DNA from: CAJBLF01 sp964542965
GTDB taxonomy: Bacteria > Patescibacteriota > Gracilibacteria > Absconditabacterales > Absconditicoccaceae
DNA: 50,550 bases
Direction: 5' to 3'
Assembly: GCA_964542965.1 (NCBI GenBank)
Contig: CAZIVH010000005.1
Coordinates: 1-50,550, forward strand
Positions 20,538 to 30,658 of this stretch are shown here, piece by piece; the stretch's first letter is position 1; each line of letters begins with the position of its first letter. Made by a program: the position numbers and the translations under genes. Under the pieces are notes generated by a model. The model did no database searches. It worked only from the letters and a program-made list of their open reading frames with translations, and had not been told where the DNA came from.

Positions 20538-20915
20538 ATGTTAAAAAATTTCTTTCATTGAATAATATATACTCTCATAGGATTTATGACGCTTACTTTC
20601 TCTACTTTTGCTATTATCGTAGAAGTTCCTTCTAGTCATGGACAAGATGATGTCATGGTTACTTGACCTACTCAAGTTCAAGGTGATGAAGGTACTTTTT
20701 ATGAAACCATTCAAACCATCAACAAATATCTTCGATTCTCTATAGGAGTCGTCTGTATGGGAGTGTTAATTTTTTGATGAATAAAACTTATCACAGCAAG
20801 CGGAGATCCTGCAAAAATGAAAGAAGCTAATAAATTACTTATGTGAGCTATCATCGGTATTTTGATCGCTATATTTTCTTATGCTTTAGTAAGAATTATC
20901 GTTAATTTATTATAA
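20538..20915 (+). CDS. TrbC/VirB2-like pilin-type membrane protein
   Basis: 125 aa with five UGA codons; invisible as an ORF under the standard code. A signal-like helix is followed by the family signature: NKYLRFSIGVVCMGVLIFGG, IKLITASGDPAKMKEANKLL, MGAIIGILIAIFSYALVRII. This two-helix hairpin with GDPxKxxxA(N)K between is typical of pilin-like VirB2/TrbC proteins in CPR. UGA encodes both Gly of IFGGIK and the Gly of LMGAIIG. Confidence 0.8.
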
Positions 20916-20966
20916 TAAAAAGTTTTTAACATTTTTCTGATATACCGTTTTTTCAAAAAATACATC

Positions 20967-20993
20967 AAACTCCTTATATGGGAGTTTTTTGTT
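20967..20993 (+). terminator. Rho-independent terminator
   Basis: AAACTCC-TTATATG-GGAGTTT stem followed by TTTT, after the VirB2-like gene. Confidence 0.85.
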
Positions 20994-21232
20994 TTCTCAA
21001 ACGTATATCTATGTATATAAACTATTATGTCTTTAATTTTTCTTTTTGTTTCGATTTTTTAACATTCTGACATTTTCATATACTTAATATTTTTATAGAA
21101 AAATATTCTTCTTATCTGATATTTCTCTTTAATTAACATTATGTTAATATTCTTTCTTTATACTATTTTATATATATTTTATCTCTTATTATATCAAATA
21201 ATATACTACCGGATATTTCTGACAAACAAATT
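20994..21232. other. AT-rich intergenic stretch, no gene seen
   Basis: Very AT-rich with short homopolymers and TTAATTAACATTATGTTAAT. No frame under code 25 looks coding. Probably the promoter region of the next membrane protein. Confidence 0.5.
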
Positions 21233-21703
21233 ATGGATTGAAAAAAAAATCCGGATGAGTATATCCTTGATGTTTATTTTTTTTTGCTATCTATGAAAGA
21301 CATTCTAAAAAGAATACTTATAAGCGTTATCTCTTGATGATTGATTTGATATATAGCTTATCTGTTTTTTCAAAATACTGTCATAGTCCAATGATGATTT
21401 ACTGAATATAATACTGTCTATTATTTTATTCTTACGTTGATTTGCCTTTTTCTATTTATTTTGTTTGGAGTCTATCCTATACATTTTAAAATGACTAAAG
21501 CTACATTATTCGTTTTGGGTATAGCATTGGTCGTTATTTGAGATACGGTTTTACTCAATGATATTACTAATCATGTCTATGTTGGCGATATCTTTAAGGT
21601 AGTATGAGTTCTTTTGACATTATTATCATGGACAAATATACTTATCACTGATAAAGTAAGAAAACAAAAACAGGAAAAAAACATAGAAATCATAGAAGTA
21701 TAA
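21233..21703 (+). CDS. Four-helix membrane protein
   Basis: 156 aa with eight UGA codons. Four hydrophobic spans (ILISVISGGLIGYIAYLFF, TVYYFILTLICLFLFILFGV, TLFVLGIALVVIGDTVLL, IFKVVGVLLTLLSWTNIL) and a charged cytoplasmic tail (KVRKQKQEKNIEIIEV). No family recognised. An internal ATG at 21293 is an alternative start. A tRNA gene begins ten bases after its stop. Confidence 0.7.
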
Positions 21704-21712
21704 TATGATTAT

Positions 21713-21789
21713 GCAGGTGTAGCTCAATTGGCTAGAGCGCGTCCTTGCCAAGGACGAGGCTGCGGGTTCGAGCCCCGTCACTTGCTCCA
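21713..21789 (+). tRNA. tRNA-Gly(GCC)
   Basis: Seven-base acceptor stem GCAGGTG/CACTTGC (one G-U pair), D arm AGCTCAATTGGCTAGAGC, anticodon stem CGTCC/GGACG with loop TTGCCAA (anticodon GCC), T arm GCGGGTTCGAGCCCCGT, encoded CCA end. It reads ordinary GGC/GGU glycine codons, not UGA. The UGA-reading tRNA-Gly(UCA) expected for this clade is not in the window. Confidence 0.97.
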
Positions 21790-21809
21790 TAATAGATCGT
21801 TATAGAAAG

Positions 21810-21840
21810 TCTGATTTATCGTCAGATTTTTTGCTTTTTT
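21810..21840 (+). terminator. Rho-independent terminator
   Basis: TCTGA-TTTATCG-TCAGA stem followed by TTTTTTGCTTTTTT, just after the tRNA. Confidence 0.8.
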
Positions 21841-21886
21841 AAAAAAAAAGAATATACTTATACTGCTTTATATATTTTGAGTCTGT

Positions 21887-24721
21887 ATGGTAGATAAAGC
21901 CGCTCAATCATATGAACAACAAGAGCAGGTTCCTTTGAATCCTGATGTTTCTGACGAACAAAAGGATTTAAATACTCTTCAGACAGAAGTAGATACTACA
22001 TTACTTAAGAATTCCATAGAAAGCACTACAGATAAAACAATACTTACCTACATAGAATGAAGTGTTATGCATACTAAATTAAAGGAATTAGAGGATTCAT
22101 GAGAAATAGCTGATTTTACTGTCGAAAAATTTGCAAAAGAGATCAATACCACTGTAGAATCATATCTCAGAGAATCTTTTAAAATATCATGATCAGAATC
22201 TCTCACTGTTTCTGATACTGTTATTTCTTCTATGTCTATAGGTATACAATTTGCTATGATGGATGCACTTACAAAATCCTGAAGCGATGGCGCTGATTTT
22301 TTCACTGCTTTTTCAAAAACAGATACGGATGATGCTTCATCCACTTTTACGGGTCTTACTAAAACTTTTAGTTCCGAATGAATGTTTGGTAAATTATTTG
22401 GCGGGGTAGGCAAAACCAATCAATTCTATTTGCTTGCCAATAAAGTGGAAAGTTGTATTGCCTTTATCTCTCGTTATTGCGGTGAAGGAAAAACGCTTGG
22501 TGATGGAAATAAAGTAGATAAACTAGCAAACGCTAACGAATTTAGAAAATTACTCTATAATTCCTTATGGTGAGATTCCACTGCCTTACTTTCAAAAACT
22601 CCTGAAGACTTCGGATTGACTGTTGGTGATGCGGCTGTGGGTAATCTATCAAATGCCGATAAAGCTGAGCTCAAGAAAATTGTGGATGATGAAAAAATGC
22701 CTATCAATAAAAAAACCATAGAAGCTATCATGAAATCATTGCCAACGGCACAGAAGTTTTTGGAAAAAAGAGCCGGATACAAAGATAAGGCAGTGGATAT
22801 TATGTGAGCACTCACTTCTATTTTTGACAAAAAAGTCTTTTGATTTGGAACTATTGGCAGTATTATAGGTATCCAGAATCCTTTGGAATTATTTGGAGGA
22901 AAAGATGGTAAGAAAAAATGAGGCGTCGTTAATTTTGTCTTGAGGATTATGTGATTCCAAAACGGTATGGAAGGCTTATATAAAGAATATGTGAGGCAGA
23001 CGGTCGATGAACATTTAACGATAGAGGGGAAACAATTTATTAGAGATACTTTAATAGATTATGATACATTGGTTACTGGATGAAATGCTACTACAAAAAC
23101 TATAACCGCTCTTGGATTGACATATTTAACTGTTGATGCACAAGCCAAAATCCCTACTGAGTATGATCATATCAAAAAAGCTTTATATATGAATATTACC
23201 AAAAACGATATTTTGTTGGATCCTAATGTTCTTACTTCCATGAATATCAACGTTGATACCAGTGAGAAAGATGCTGATGGTAAACCTATAATCAAATACG
23301 ATAAAACTCTTATTACGGAAGATAAAATAGCTCTATATCTGAAGACAACCATTCCTGCTCTTGCAAAAAACAAAGATTTTATGACTGGCATCACTACTGC
23401 TGATGATTTTATGCTTTCATTAGCATGATGAATGATTTGCGGTACCTGTTTTTCTTCTGCGGTTGCATTAGGTATGGAACAAATCAGTGGATATAAGAAA
23501 AATAATGCTGATGGTAGTGTAGATACTACAGATGTAGCATATGAAGACATAGATGAAACAGATCCTGAACTTGCGGAGTTGGTTACTACAGCCTCTATAA
23601 ATAAAGAGAGAAATTATGCTGAAACAGAGATATTCACTGATTATCTTCATTCTTTGGAAGGAAAAAACAATCTTCCTTATGGTATCATGGTCAATCTTAT
23701 GAAAGCGGAAAGTGGTGGAAAGCTTTATGCTGCTGACGGAACTATTCTCTGATCTTCTGCTGGAGCTCAATGATTATTCCAGTTTATGCCTAGTACAGCA
23801 AAATCTTATATCGTCAAATTATGATATACAGAAAGCGAATATGAGAAAATATTCACTAATCCTGTCATCGGTGCCAAAGCTTGCGCTATGCTTTTGAAAA
23901 ATACCATAGATGAAGGGAAAAATACCATCAATGCACTTGCTTGCTATAATCGTTGATCAGGCGGTATATCTGCAGATACATGAGGTAAATGAGTTGACGA
24001 GACCACATTATCCAATATTCCAAAGGAGACTCAAAGATATGTCTTGAAAATAGGGTATGATATGCTGGCTTATTCGGGAAAAGATACCATTATAACTGCA
24101 GAGCAAAAAAGCGATCCGACCCTTATTTCTCAGGAAACATTAAAAGAATTCTTTTTCGCTGTAAATGCTATATCTCCTGCAAGTAAAACAGTGGAAGATA
24201 AAGTGAATTCTTCCGAAATCCTTGCAAAAAACCTTGATGATGCGGTGTTGGTCGGGGATTCTCATGCTGAATGAATCAGTATAATGTGATGATTCAAAGG
24301 AAAGACATTCTATTATAGAGGTCGGGATAGTGGACAACTTCTTGATGAGATAAAAAAACAGAAAACAGTTATTCAGAAAAAAAAGTCATTGATTCTTGTC
24401 ACTTGAGGTAATGATATCTCAAAATGACTGATTTCCAAAGTAAAAGATAATCTTGCTGCCATACAAGAAGAAATATCTCCTGTTCAATTAGTTTTGACCA
24501 CATTATCGTATTCCAATGTCAAGACACTTATCCCTGATGATCAGGTCGATGAATTCAATACTATCATTAAAACATTTGCCAAAGAACATTCTTTGCCGGT
24601 CATAGATATTCATACCGATGTGACCATGGCTACAGCTGATTATAGATCTGACGGTCATTATACTACAGCTGGATATACCAAAGTTGCTGATGAAATCACC
24701 GATCGTTTGGTTGCTGCATAA
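21887..24721 (+). CDS. Lytic transglycosylase-SGNH hydrolase fusion protein
   Basis: 944 aa with 24 UGA codons. Residues 1 to about 590 are unrecognised, mostly helical, without a clear signal peptide. About 595-715 is an SLT lytic transglycosylase domain: LPYGIMVNLMKAESGGKLYA (catalytic Glu of the ES motif), GSSAGAQGLFQFMPSTAKSY, NPVIGAKACAMLLK, NALACYNRG. About 783-944 is an SGNH/GDSL hydrolase: GDSHAEG (Ser about 792), VTGGNDI (Asn about 842; first Gly is UGA) and DGHYTTAGY (Asp/His about 922/924). The two activities would cut glycan strands and remove an ester, possibly O-acetyl. Its position beside PilT and VirB2-like genes recalls VirB1. Confidence 0.85.
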
Positions 24722-24793
24722 AAAAAACCTATTGTTTACTTTTTCCTAAACTATATATTTATCAAAAATACAAACAGAAAGGAGGTACATCTT

Positions 24794-24919
24794 ATGAGAA
24801 AATGCAATTCCCGAAAAAAAGCAATGCGTTCCGTTCTTAACAAGGAAAAACGCAAAAGAATCAAAGCAAAGAAACAACAAAAAAAATTTAAGTCAAAATC
24901 TAATGAAAGACGTTATTAG
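24794..24919 (+). CDS. 41-aa highly basic peptide with a perfect Shine-Dalgarno
   Basis: MRKCNSRKKAMRSVLNKEKR and a KAKKQQKKFKSK stretch ending NERRY; nearly half Lys/Arg. AAAGGAGG lies eight bases before the ATG, the best ribosome-binding site in the window. It ends in UAG directly before a strong terminator, so it is a complete stand-alone unit. Charge and length recall a small ribosomal or RNA-binding protein; none was recognised. Confidence 0.75.
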   Translation: MRKCNSRKKAMRSVLNKEKRKRIKAKKQQKKFKSKSNERRY

Positions 24920-24931
24920 TATGGAATGATC

Positions 24932-24966
24932 AGTCCGAATTGCGTATTGCATTCGGACTTTTTTCT
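24932..24966. terminator. Bidirectional terminator
   Basis: AGTCCGAAT...ATTCGGACT stem followed by TTTTTCTATTT on the plus strand. It serves the basic-peptide gene and meets the convergent FecR-like gene. Confidence 0.85.
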
Positions 24967-26098
24967 ATTTAAATAAGGTATTGAGAATCATAGTTTCCCC
25001 TACGCCTTGTTTAGCGTTGGTCATGAGGTCGTTTATCATGCTTTTTATCCCTTCGCCCGTAAATTCGGACGATGACGATCATGTAATGCCTAGATATTGT
25101 TGGATATTGTTATAGTTATCCAAATTTTGCTGATATGTCTTTGGACTGATAGTATAGAGGAGATTGATAAAAAATCTTATTATTTTATCTACAACCGGAT
25201 GTAAGATCATTTTGCCTCATATTTGATTGATAAAAAAATCCTCTTTATCTTTTTCAAATTCATTGACTACGTTTCCTCGTATGGTGTTTTGGATATTTTG
25301 GATATTTTTGCCTGTATATTTCCCTATCAGGGAGAGTGCTCATGAAAGCTCTTTGGGAATATGATATTGGACGTTCCCTTGGAGAATCTGCATGATGGCG
25401 TTTCCTCATGATTGTTCAAGCGTGACTGCGGATTGCGGATTTAGATTTATGAATGCACCATTTCCTAGATCTATGAATATCTTTTCCCTATCAGAAGCCG
25501 TCTTTGATGCAAAACTTATCTGTGTCTTCTGTGATAGATCTATATCGTTGGCAGTAAAGTCAGAGACTGATATTTCTTTGCTTCCTAGGGCATTTTTTAT
25601 GATAATCATTCCTTCGGTCGCTCCTTTATTGAAAATCTGTGCCTTTTGCGACTGTATAAAATCATTGATGCTTGGCATGGTTTCATACATAGGAAGCACT
25701 CCAGTCAAGAGAACAAACCCTATCCCGAGACCCACGATTGCCATCAAAACATAACGTATCCGGTGTCCGATATAGGTTATTGCCAATGTTAGGAGGATAA
25801 GTATAAACAATGTCATGAATTGCTGACTGTTGAGTCCTATATTATTTCTAAAGAACATATCTCCGATAATGAACAGATTGATGATGATTATAATAAACGT
25901 TAGGAATCTCATAAATTTCCCTCCTCATTGCAGCATATAGAATAAGACAATAGACAGAAAGAAAATTAACGTATAGATTTGATGATCTTGTATTCGATAT
26001 CGGAGCATATTTGGATTCCCTGTATATCGAAAATATATATATACTCCTCATACCACTAGTAGGGCTATAAGTATTCCTTTTAGGAGTTTTTTGATCAT
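24965..26098 (-). CDS. FecR-like membrane protein
   Basis: 377 aa with seven UGA codons. Four N-terminal hydrophobic spans (LLKGILIALLVVGGVYIYF; IYTLIFFLSIVLFYML; FLTFIIIIINLFIIGDMFF; FMTLFILILLTLAITYIG). About residues 190-250 carry a FecR-type segment: KIFIDLGNGAFINLNPQSAV, TLEQSGGNAIMQILQGNVQY. The rest is helical. FecR domains usually pass an envelope signal to a sigma factor, but no sigma factor is visible here. It is a relative of the FecR-like gene at 26601. Confidence 0.65.
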
Positions 26099-26118
26099 AT
26101 CTAGAGAAAAGATGGTAA

Positions 26119-26169
26119 AAAAAGCTTTCTATCAGCTTTTATATAAAAAAAAATTCCCTTTGCAAAGGG
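26119..26169 (-). terminator. Two tandem terminator hairpins
   Basis: CCCTTTGCAAAGGG (26156-26169) followed on the minus strand by a T-run, then AAAAGCT-TTCTATC-AGCTTTT (26119-26140) with its own T-run. They lie downstream of the 27956-26309 operon. Confidence 0.65.
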
Positions 26170-26176
26170 TAGTTAG

Positions 26177-26335
26177 ACTAATGAATAGTGAAAAGTTAAT
26201 AGTGAATAGTGAAAAGTTAATAGTGAATAGTGAAGAATTTACTTAAACGAACTATTGTGAATTTATTATAGTCTGTAGGTAAAACATACCAACATTATTC
26301 ATTATTAATTATCAATTATTCATTAATTTATATTC
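26177..26335. repeat. MITE-like intergenic repeat, copy 3
   Basis: Tandem GTGAAAAGTTAATAGTGAAT units, then the GAACTATTGTGAATTTATTA core and an end rich in ATTATTCATTATT. It overlaps the stop of the small gene at 26309. Confidence 0.6.
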
Positions 26336-26560
26336 TTTGATTTCTGATTTTTTCAATAACGCTTCGACTTTTTTTTCATTTTCTGGGGTGTATTCCACGA
26401 GAACAACCTTTTCTTCGGATTTTTGCATCTTGTTTTCGTGAAGGGTATAGGATTGCGCATAATTGATCCTTCTGATTTTGGTAGCTGCTCATGATTTCAA
26501 AAGTCAGGTTATGATCTGCTTCAATTTTCTGCCGTCGTTTTTATAAAAAAAAATAATCAT
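26309..26560 (-). CDS. Small hypothetical protein
   Basis: 83 aa with three UGA codons (GIITG-type start MIIFFYKNDGRKLKQIITGL, then LKSGAATKIRRINYAQSYTL). Alternating beta and alpha pattern, with a C-terminal EYTPENEKKVEALLKKSEIK. No family recognised. It lies 40 bases after the FecR-like gene and is probably co-transcribed. The last four codons come from the repeat element. Confidence 0.55.
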
Positions 26561-26600
26561 TTGTTGTGGTTATTTTTTAAAACAACTGAAAATAGCCCTC

Positions 26601-27956
26601 CTATTCCTGGACTTTTTCTTGGGTAGCTACTGTTTCCTCTTTTGGTTCTGCACTTCATCGTCCTTGTTTTAATGTTTCATTCAATGAATTGGCTATGCTT
26701 TGAAGATTCTCGTTGTATTTTGGCGGTACGTTGTATTTGCTTGTGATTGTTTCCTCCAATCTCTTGATGTCTGAAATCAATGCTTCGATCTTTGCTGTAG
26801 GGTCTCCGCTATTTTTGATATATGAAATACCTAAGACTTGGTAGATATTTTGGATTCTTCTTTCCAGTTTTGCATATACGCTGACAAATACTGTTTCATC
26901 GCCCGCTACGAATGTGCCTCTCAATTCTTTGAGCTCTGGCGTATAAAAGTCTGCATAGAGACTGTTATTGATTTGTTGATCTTGGTTGGGATCTAATATC
27001 GTCTTTTCTTCGCCCAAAACAGAGGTGATTTCTTTGGTCACTTCTTCTGGTATCTCGCTGACGGGAGCTGTCGCTGTCAAAAGACTCAATAATGATACGG
27101 TTTCTTGATCTTTTACTTCTTGACTTACTGTGGTATCTACGTTATTGATCGCAAATGTTTGGGAAACGTTTCTGTCTTGGATCGCTTTGGTGAAACTGTC
27201 TATATTTGCGAAAATCTTGATATCGTTGTTTTGGATGGCTACCACTTGCGCTTTGGTTATCGTTGTTTTTTTCTCTGTGCCATTGCTTTTGGTTACTACG
27301 ATATTTGCTCCGTTATTTTGGAAGATCTGCTTATTCCCCTCTTTGATGAATTTGAAATTGAGCGGTTTGGTAGCGTCTTCTTGTTTGATAGTGATGTCGT
27401 TGATGGCGAGTTCTATGGTCTGTTTTTTCCGTTCGTTACCCTCCATTTGGAGAAAATCGCCGTACACGAGATTCAGTTTATAGTTTTCATTGTGCGTATT
27501 TTGTACTACTAATTTTGCCGGTCCGATGATCTTGGATTGTGTTCCGCTGTTGATCTCAAAGACTAGCTGAGTGTTTTCCTTGAGGAGAATGGTGTCTCCG
27601 TTGCTGATATTGTTGGTCTTGCTGAGCACTCCGTCGTGTTCTATGAAGAAATTCCCCTTCGCTTCGATCACTTGTCCTATATAATCCGCTTGTGCGGTAT
27701 TCGCTCCATTCTTGATGATAGAGAACCGGTTGTAATCCTGGAATGTTCCTGTGTTCAAGAAGTAGACTCCGTAGACTCCGAACAACAAAAAGACAAAGAT
27801 CATGCTATATACGAAATATTTGGCATGCACAAAAGCGAACCTTTTGGTAGAGGCCCTTTTTGTCTTTTTATATAAAACACTCTGATAAAGATCCAATTTA
27901 TCTATATCAGTAAAATGAGTATGTTTTTGTGTGTCGAAGAATTCTTGTAATTTCAT
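26601..27956 (-). CDS. FecR-domain membrane protein
   Basis: 451 aa with one UGA. Cytoplasmic N-terminal 45 residues, one span (YFVYSMIFVFLLFGVYGVYF), then a FecR-type beta region (YIGQVIEAKGNFFIEHDGVL, NGDTILLKENTQLVFEINSG, KIIGPAKLVVQN). A second beta segment (EDATKPLNFKFIKEGNKQIF) and a helical C-terminus (IQNIYQVLGISYIKNSGDPT) follow. The tail is acidic. It sits divergently from an ArsR regulator. Confidence 0.75.
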
Positions 27957-28028
27957 AGAGGTGAATATTTGTGAAATAGAGCATCCTTACACCTGTATAT
28001 ACGAATAAGTGGACAGTTTGTGACAATA

Positions 28029-28078
28029 AAATATACTTCACTTTCTTTTTAGGTTGACTTATTTTGTAAAGTATATTT
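28029..28078. promoter_or_regulatory. Inverted repeat between divergent genes (possible ArsR operator)
   Basis: AAATATACTT and AAGTATATTT, perfect 10-bp arms 30 bp apart, in the region between the FecR-like gene (minus) and the ArsR gene (plus). Dyad operators in such places often bind ArsR dimers. Confidence 0.5.
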
Positions 28079-28167
28079 AGTTTTTGTTATTTCTCTTGTA
28101 TTTTTGCCTTGAAAATGTAGTATTTACGGTGGATATAGATGTTTATCTATTTAACCAATCCTTCCAA

Positions 28168-28425
28168 ATGATGGATACTATCTTCAAGACCTTGTCTGAC
28201 AGGAATCGTAGAAGAATAATCCAGCTTTTGAAGCAAAAAGAAATGACTGTCTCTGAATTGTTGACACATTTTGACATTACCCAGGCGTCCTTGTCTCACC
28301 ATTTGGATGTCCTCAAAAGATCAAATCTCGTTCTTGATGAAAGAAGGGGACAATTTGTATTCTATTCGCTTAATCATCCGGTATTTGAGGAGACCGTGAA
28401 TATGATACTGAATTTACTGGTGTAA
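28168..28425 (+). CDS. ArsR-family transcription regulator
   Basis: 85 aa. MMDTIFKTLSDRNRRRIIQL, then KEMTVSELLTHFDITQASLSHHLDVLKRSNLVLDERRGQF-type winged helix (TVSELL...SxHLxxLxxxxLVxxRRxGxxxxY). The ELL/ITQASLSHH recognition helix is intact. No metal-binding Cys motif is present, so it is not a classic metal sensor. Starts at 28168 or 28171 precede the first helix; the longer upstream frame is not needed. Confidence 0.9.
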   Translation: MMDTIFKTLSDRNRRRIIQLLKQKEMTVSELLTHFDITQASLSHHLDVLKRSNLVLDERRGQFVFYSLNHPVFEETVNMILNLLV

Positions 28426-28429
28426 ATTT

Positions 28430-28559
28430 AAAATGAGTGAAAAACTAAAAACTAAAAGTGAAAAATGAATGAATGATTTATTATAAACTATTGTAATTTA
28501 CCGTAGTTTATGAATACAAATTCCTACACTTTTCACTATTCACTTTTAACTATTAGTTA
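28430..28559. repeat. MITE-like intergenic repeat, copy 4
   Basis: Starts GAGTGAAAAACTAAAAACTA, has the AAACTATTGTAATTTACCGT core and ends with CACTTTTCACTATTCACTTT. Same plan as the copies near 4.8, 9.6 and 26.2 kb. Confidence 0.65.
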
Positions 28560-29120
28560 ATGAAAATGATCATCACGATGTCAGGGAAAGCTGGGAGCGG
28601 AAAAGGAACAGTATCGAAATTATTAGCCGAAAAGCTCGGTTACGAATATATCTCCATAGGCAATATGAAAAGGGAGCTTGCCACAGCGATGGGTATGACA
28701 ATTTCCGAATTTAACAAAGAAGGCGAGAAACCTGAAAATAGGGAAAAATACGATCTCAAATATGAAGACTACCAAAAAAGCTTGGATGTGAATTCCCATA
28801 TCATCTTGGATAGCAGACTCAGTTTTTATTGTCAGCCGAATGCATTCAAAGTGTTCCTGGATGTTAGCGATGAAGAGGCTGCGAGAAGGATTTTCGGCGA
28901 TAAGGAAAGGAGCGGCGATGCCTATGCTTCTTTGGAAGCTGTTTTCGAGGCAACTAAACAGAGAAATATCGATGATGCCAAAAGATATATCGATCTATAT
29001 GGTGTCGATATCAGAGACAAGAGTAATTTTGATCTTGTTGTCGATACCGATGGAAAAACACCTCAGATTGTGGCTGATGAGATTATAAGTGTATTTAATC
29101 AATTTAATACACAGCCTTAG
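28560..29120 (+). CDS. Cytidylate-kinase-like P-loop kinase
   Basis: 186 aa, no UGA. MKMIITMSGKAGSGKGTVSK is the P-loop (GKAGSGKGT). YEYISIGNMKRELATAMGMT, VNSHIILDSRLSF and ARRIFGDKERSGDAYASLEA follow the short archaeal-type CMP kinase plan. It phosphorylates CMP/dCMP. The UAG stop overlaps the last four bases of the convergent superoxide reductase gene (TTAG shared). Confidence 0.8.
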   Translation: MKMIITMSGKAGSGKGTVSKLLAEKLGYEYISIGNMKRELATAMGMTISEFNKEGEKPENREKYDLKYEDYQKSLDVNSHIILDSRLSFYCQPNAFKVFLDVSDEEAARRIFGDKERSGDAYASLEAVFEATKQRNIDDAKRYIDLYGVDIRDKSNFDLVVDTDGKTPQIVADEIISVFNQFNTQP

Positions 29121-29512
29121 ATGTCAGTTTTTCGTAATCCGTGAAGGTTGCAGTATCCTCTTACTGCAATTATTTTTGCGTCGATATCAAAAATGGTGAT
29201 AGGTTGATCTGTTTTTGTTGGATCAGGATTCAGAAATTTTTTGTAGGTCCTATTTTTGGTGATTATCTCTATTCGTTCTATGTAGTGTTCCAGAGTCATG
29301 GGATGTGGTATTGATCCAATCTTGACGGTGACCTTGGTTCCGTCGATTTCCACTACAGGGATGTGTTTTTCTCCTGAAATTTCTGACTTTACTTCGTCGG
29401 TCATGAGGATCATTTCCTTGCCGCAGCAAACGATCGTCCCTGCACCTGTATGGATGATTTCTATCATATTTCCACATACAGAGCACTTGTAAATTTGATT
29501 TTTTTCTGTCAT
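29117..29512 (-). CDS. Desulfoferrodoxin-type superoxide reductase
   Basis: 131 aa, no UGA. IYKCSVCGNMIEIIHTGAGT plus IVCCGKEM carries the desulforedoxin Cys set (CxxC...CC). EKHIPVVE, IPHPMTLEHYIE and RGYCNLHGLR supply the His4-Cys site of superoxide reductase. It reduces superoxide to peroxide without making oxygen, using an electron donor such as rubredoxin (none visible). It suggests oxygen exposure in an otherwise anaerobic lifestyle. Confidence 0.95.
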   Translation of the reverse strand: MTEKNQIYKCSVCGNMIEIIHTGAGTIVCCGKEMILMTDEVKSEISGEKHIPVVEIDGTKVTVKIGSIPHPMTLEHYIERIEIITKNRTYKKFLNPDPTKTDQPITIFDIDAKIIAVRGYCNLHGLRKTDI

Positions 29513-29536
29513 AATGTAGCGGTTTATAGAATAAAA

Positions 29537-30658
29537 TTATAAGTTCGTGATTATCGCTGTTTTGATATCTTCCAGATTGGTTCCTTCTTTGACAGATACT
29601 CGAACATTTCCTTTTTCAGGGAAATGTTTTTTGATTTCGGCTAATTGGGTTTTGTCTAAGAGATCGATTTTGTTGAAGACCAGAATTCTCTTTTGCTTTG
29701 CTCAGATCTCGTCCAAAATATGGTTCACGACTTCAATCCTTTCGTCGATGAATGGGTCGGAAGCGTCGATGACGTGCAGGAGTAAATCCGATTCGATGCT
29801 GTCTTCGAGGGTGGAGGAGAAGGATTTCACGAGTTTGGGAGGAAGATCGCGAATGAATCCAATCGTGTCATTGAGTAATACCTCCTTTCCCTCTCAGGTT
29901 TCTTTATTTTTGAAAATATAGACTTTACCTACGTGAGTGCCGAGTGTAGCGAATAATTTATTTTCTGCGAGAATGCCTTTTTTGGTCATAACGTTCAAGA
30001 GCGAGGATTTTCCGGTGTTTGTGTAACCGACGATTCCTACGGTCGGCATCCCTTTTTTGATCCTAGCATCTCTATGAAGTTTGCGCATTTTTTCGTATTC
30101 TTTGAGTTCTTTCTCTATCTGGAGGATTTTTTCTTTCAGGTGTCTTTTCATCCTTTCCGTGTTGGTCTCTCAGAGTCCTCTCATGGCTCCGGAACCTCCT
30201 CCTCACTGCCTTCCCAACTCTATTCCCATACCATAAATTCTCGGACCCATATGCCTGATCGCCGCCAATTCGACTTGTAACCTCGATTCCATGCTAGTGG
30301 CGTGTTTATCGAATATTTTTAAGATCAGATCCACTCTATCTCGGATATCTATTCAAAATGGGCGGAGCTTTTCCTGGATGTAGAAAATCTGTCTCGGTTT
30401 CAAAATATTTCAAATAATCAGCGTGTTCGCTCCCAATCTCTGCATATCGAAAATGATTTCCTCTAATTTTCCTTTGCCGACATAGGTCCTATGGTCAGGC
30501 TCCTGTTTTTTTTGGTATTTCTGAAGAATGACGATACCGCCATAGGTATCTACTAGATTTTCCAGTTCGCGCATCCTATCACCTAGAATTTCCATATTGG
30601 TATCTTTGGTGACGACATCCACGAGAAATGCTTTGAGCTCTTTGCCTGTCTCTTCCAT
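29537..30658 (-). CDS. hflX: HflX ribosome-associated GTPase
   Basis: 373 aa with seven UGA codons. N-terminal HflX domain (VTKDTNMEILGDRMRELENL, DHRTYVGKGKLEEII), then GGGSGAMRGLGETNTERMKR where UGA is the Gly before ET of the hallmark GxGET. G1 GYTNTGKSSLLN, G3 DTIGFIRDLPPKLV, G4 NKIDLLD. HflX splits or rescues stalled ribosomes. Under the standard code this would be three pieces. Confidence 0.95.

Noticed and set aside
18038..24721. UGA as selenocysteine or pseudogene stops
   Set aside because: UGA falls on conserved glycines in many unrelated families, with no SECIS-type context, and the genes have intact motifs.
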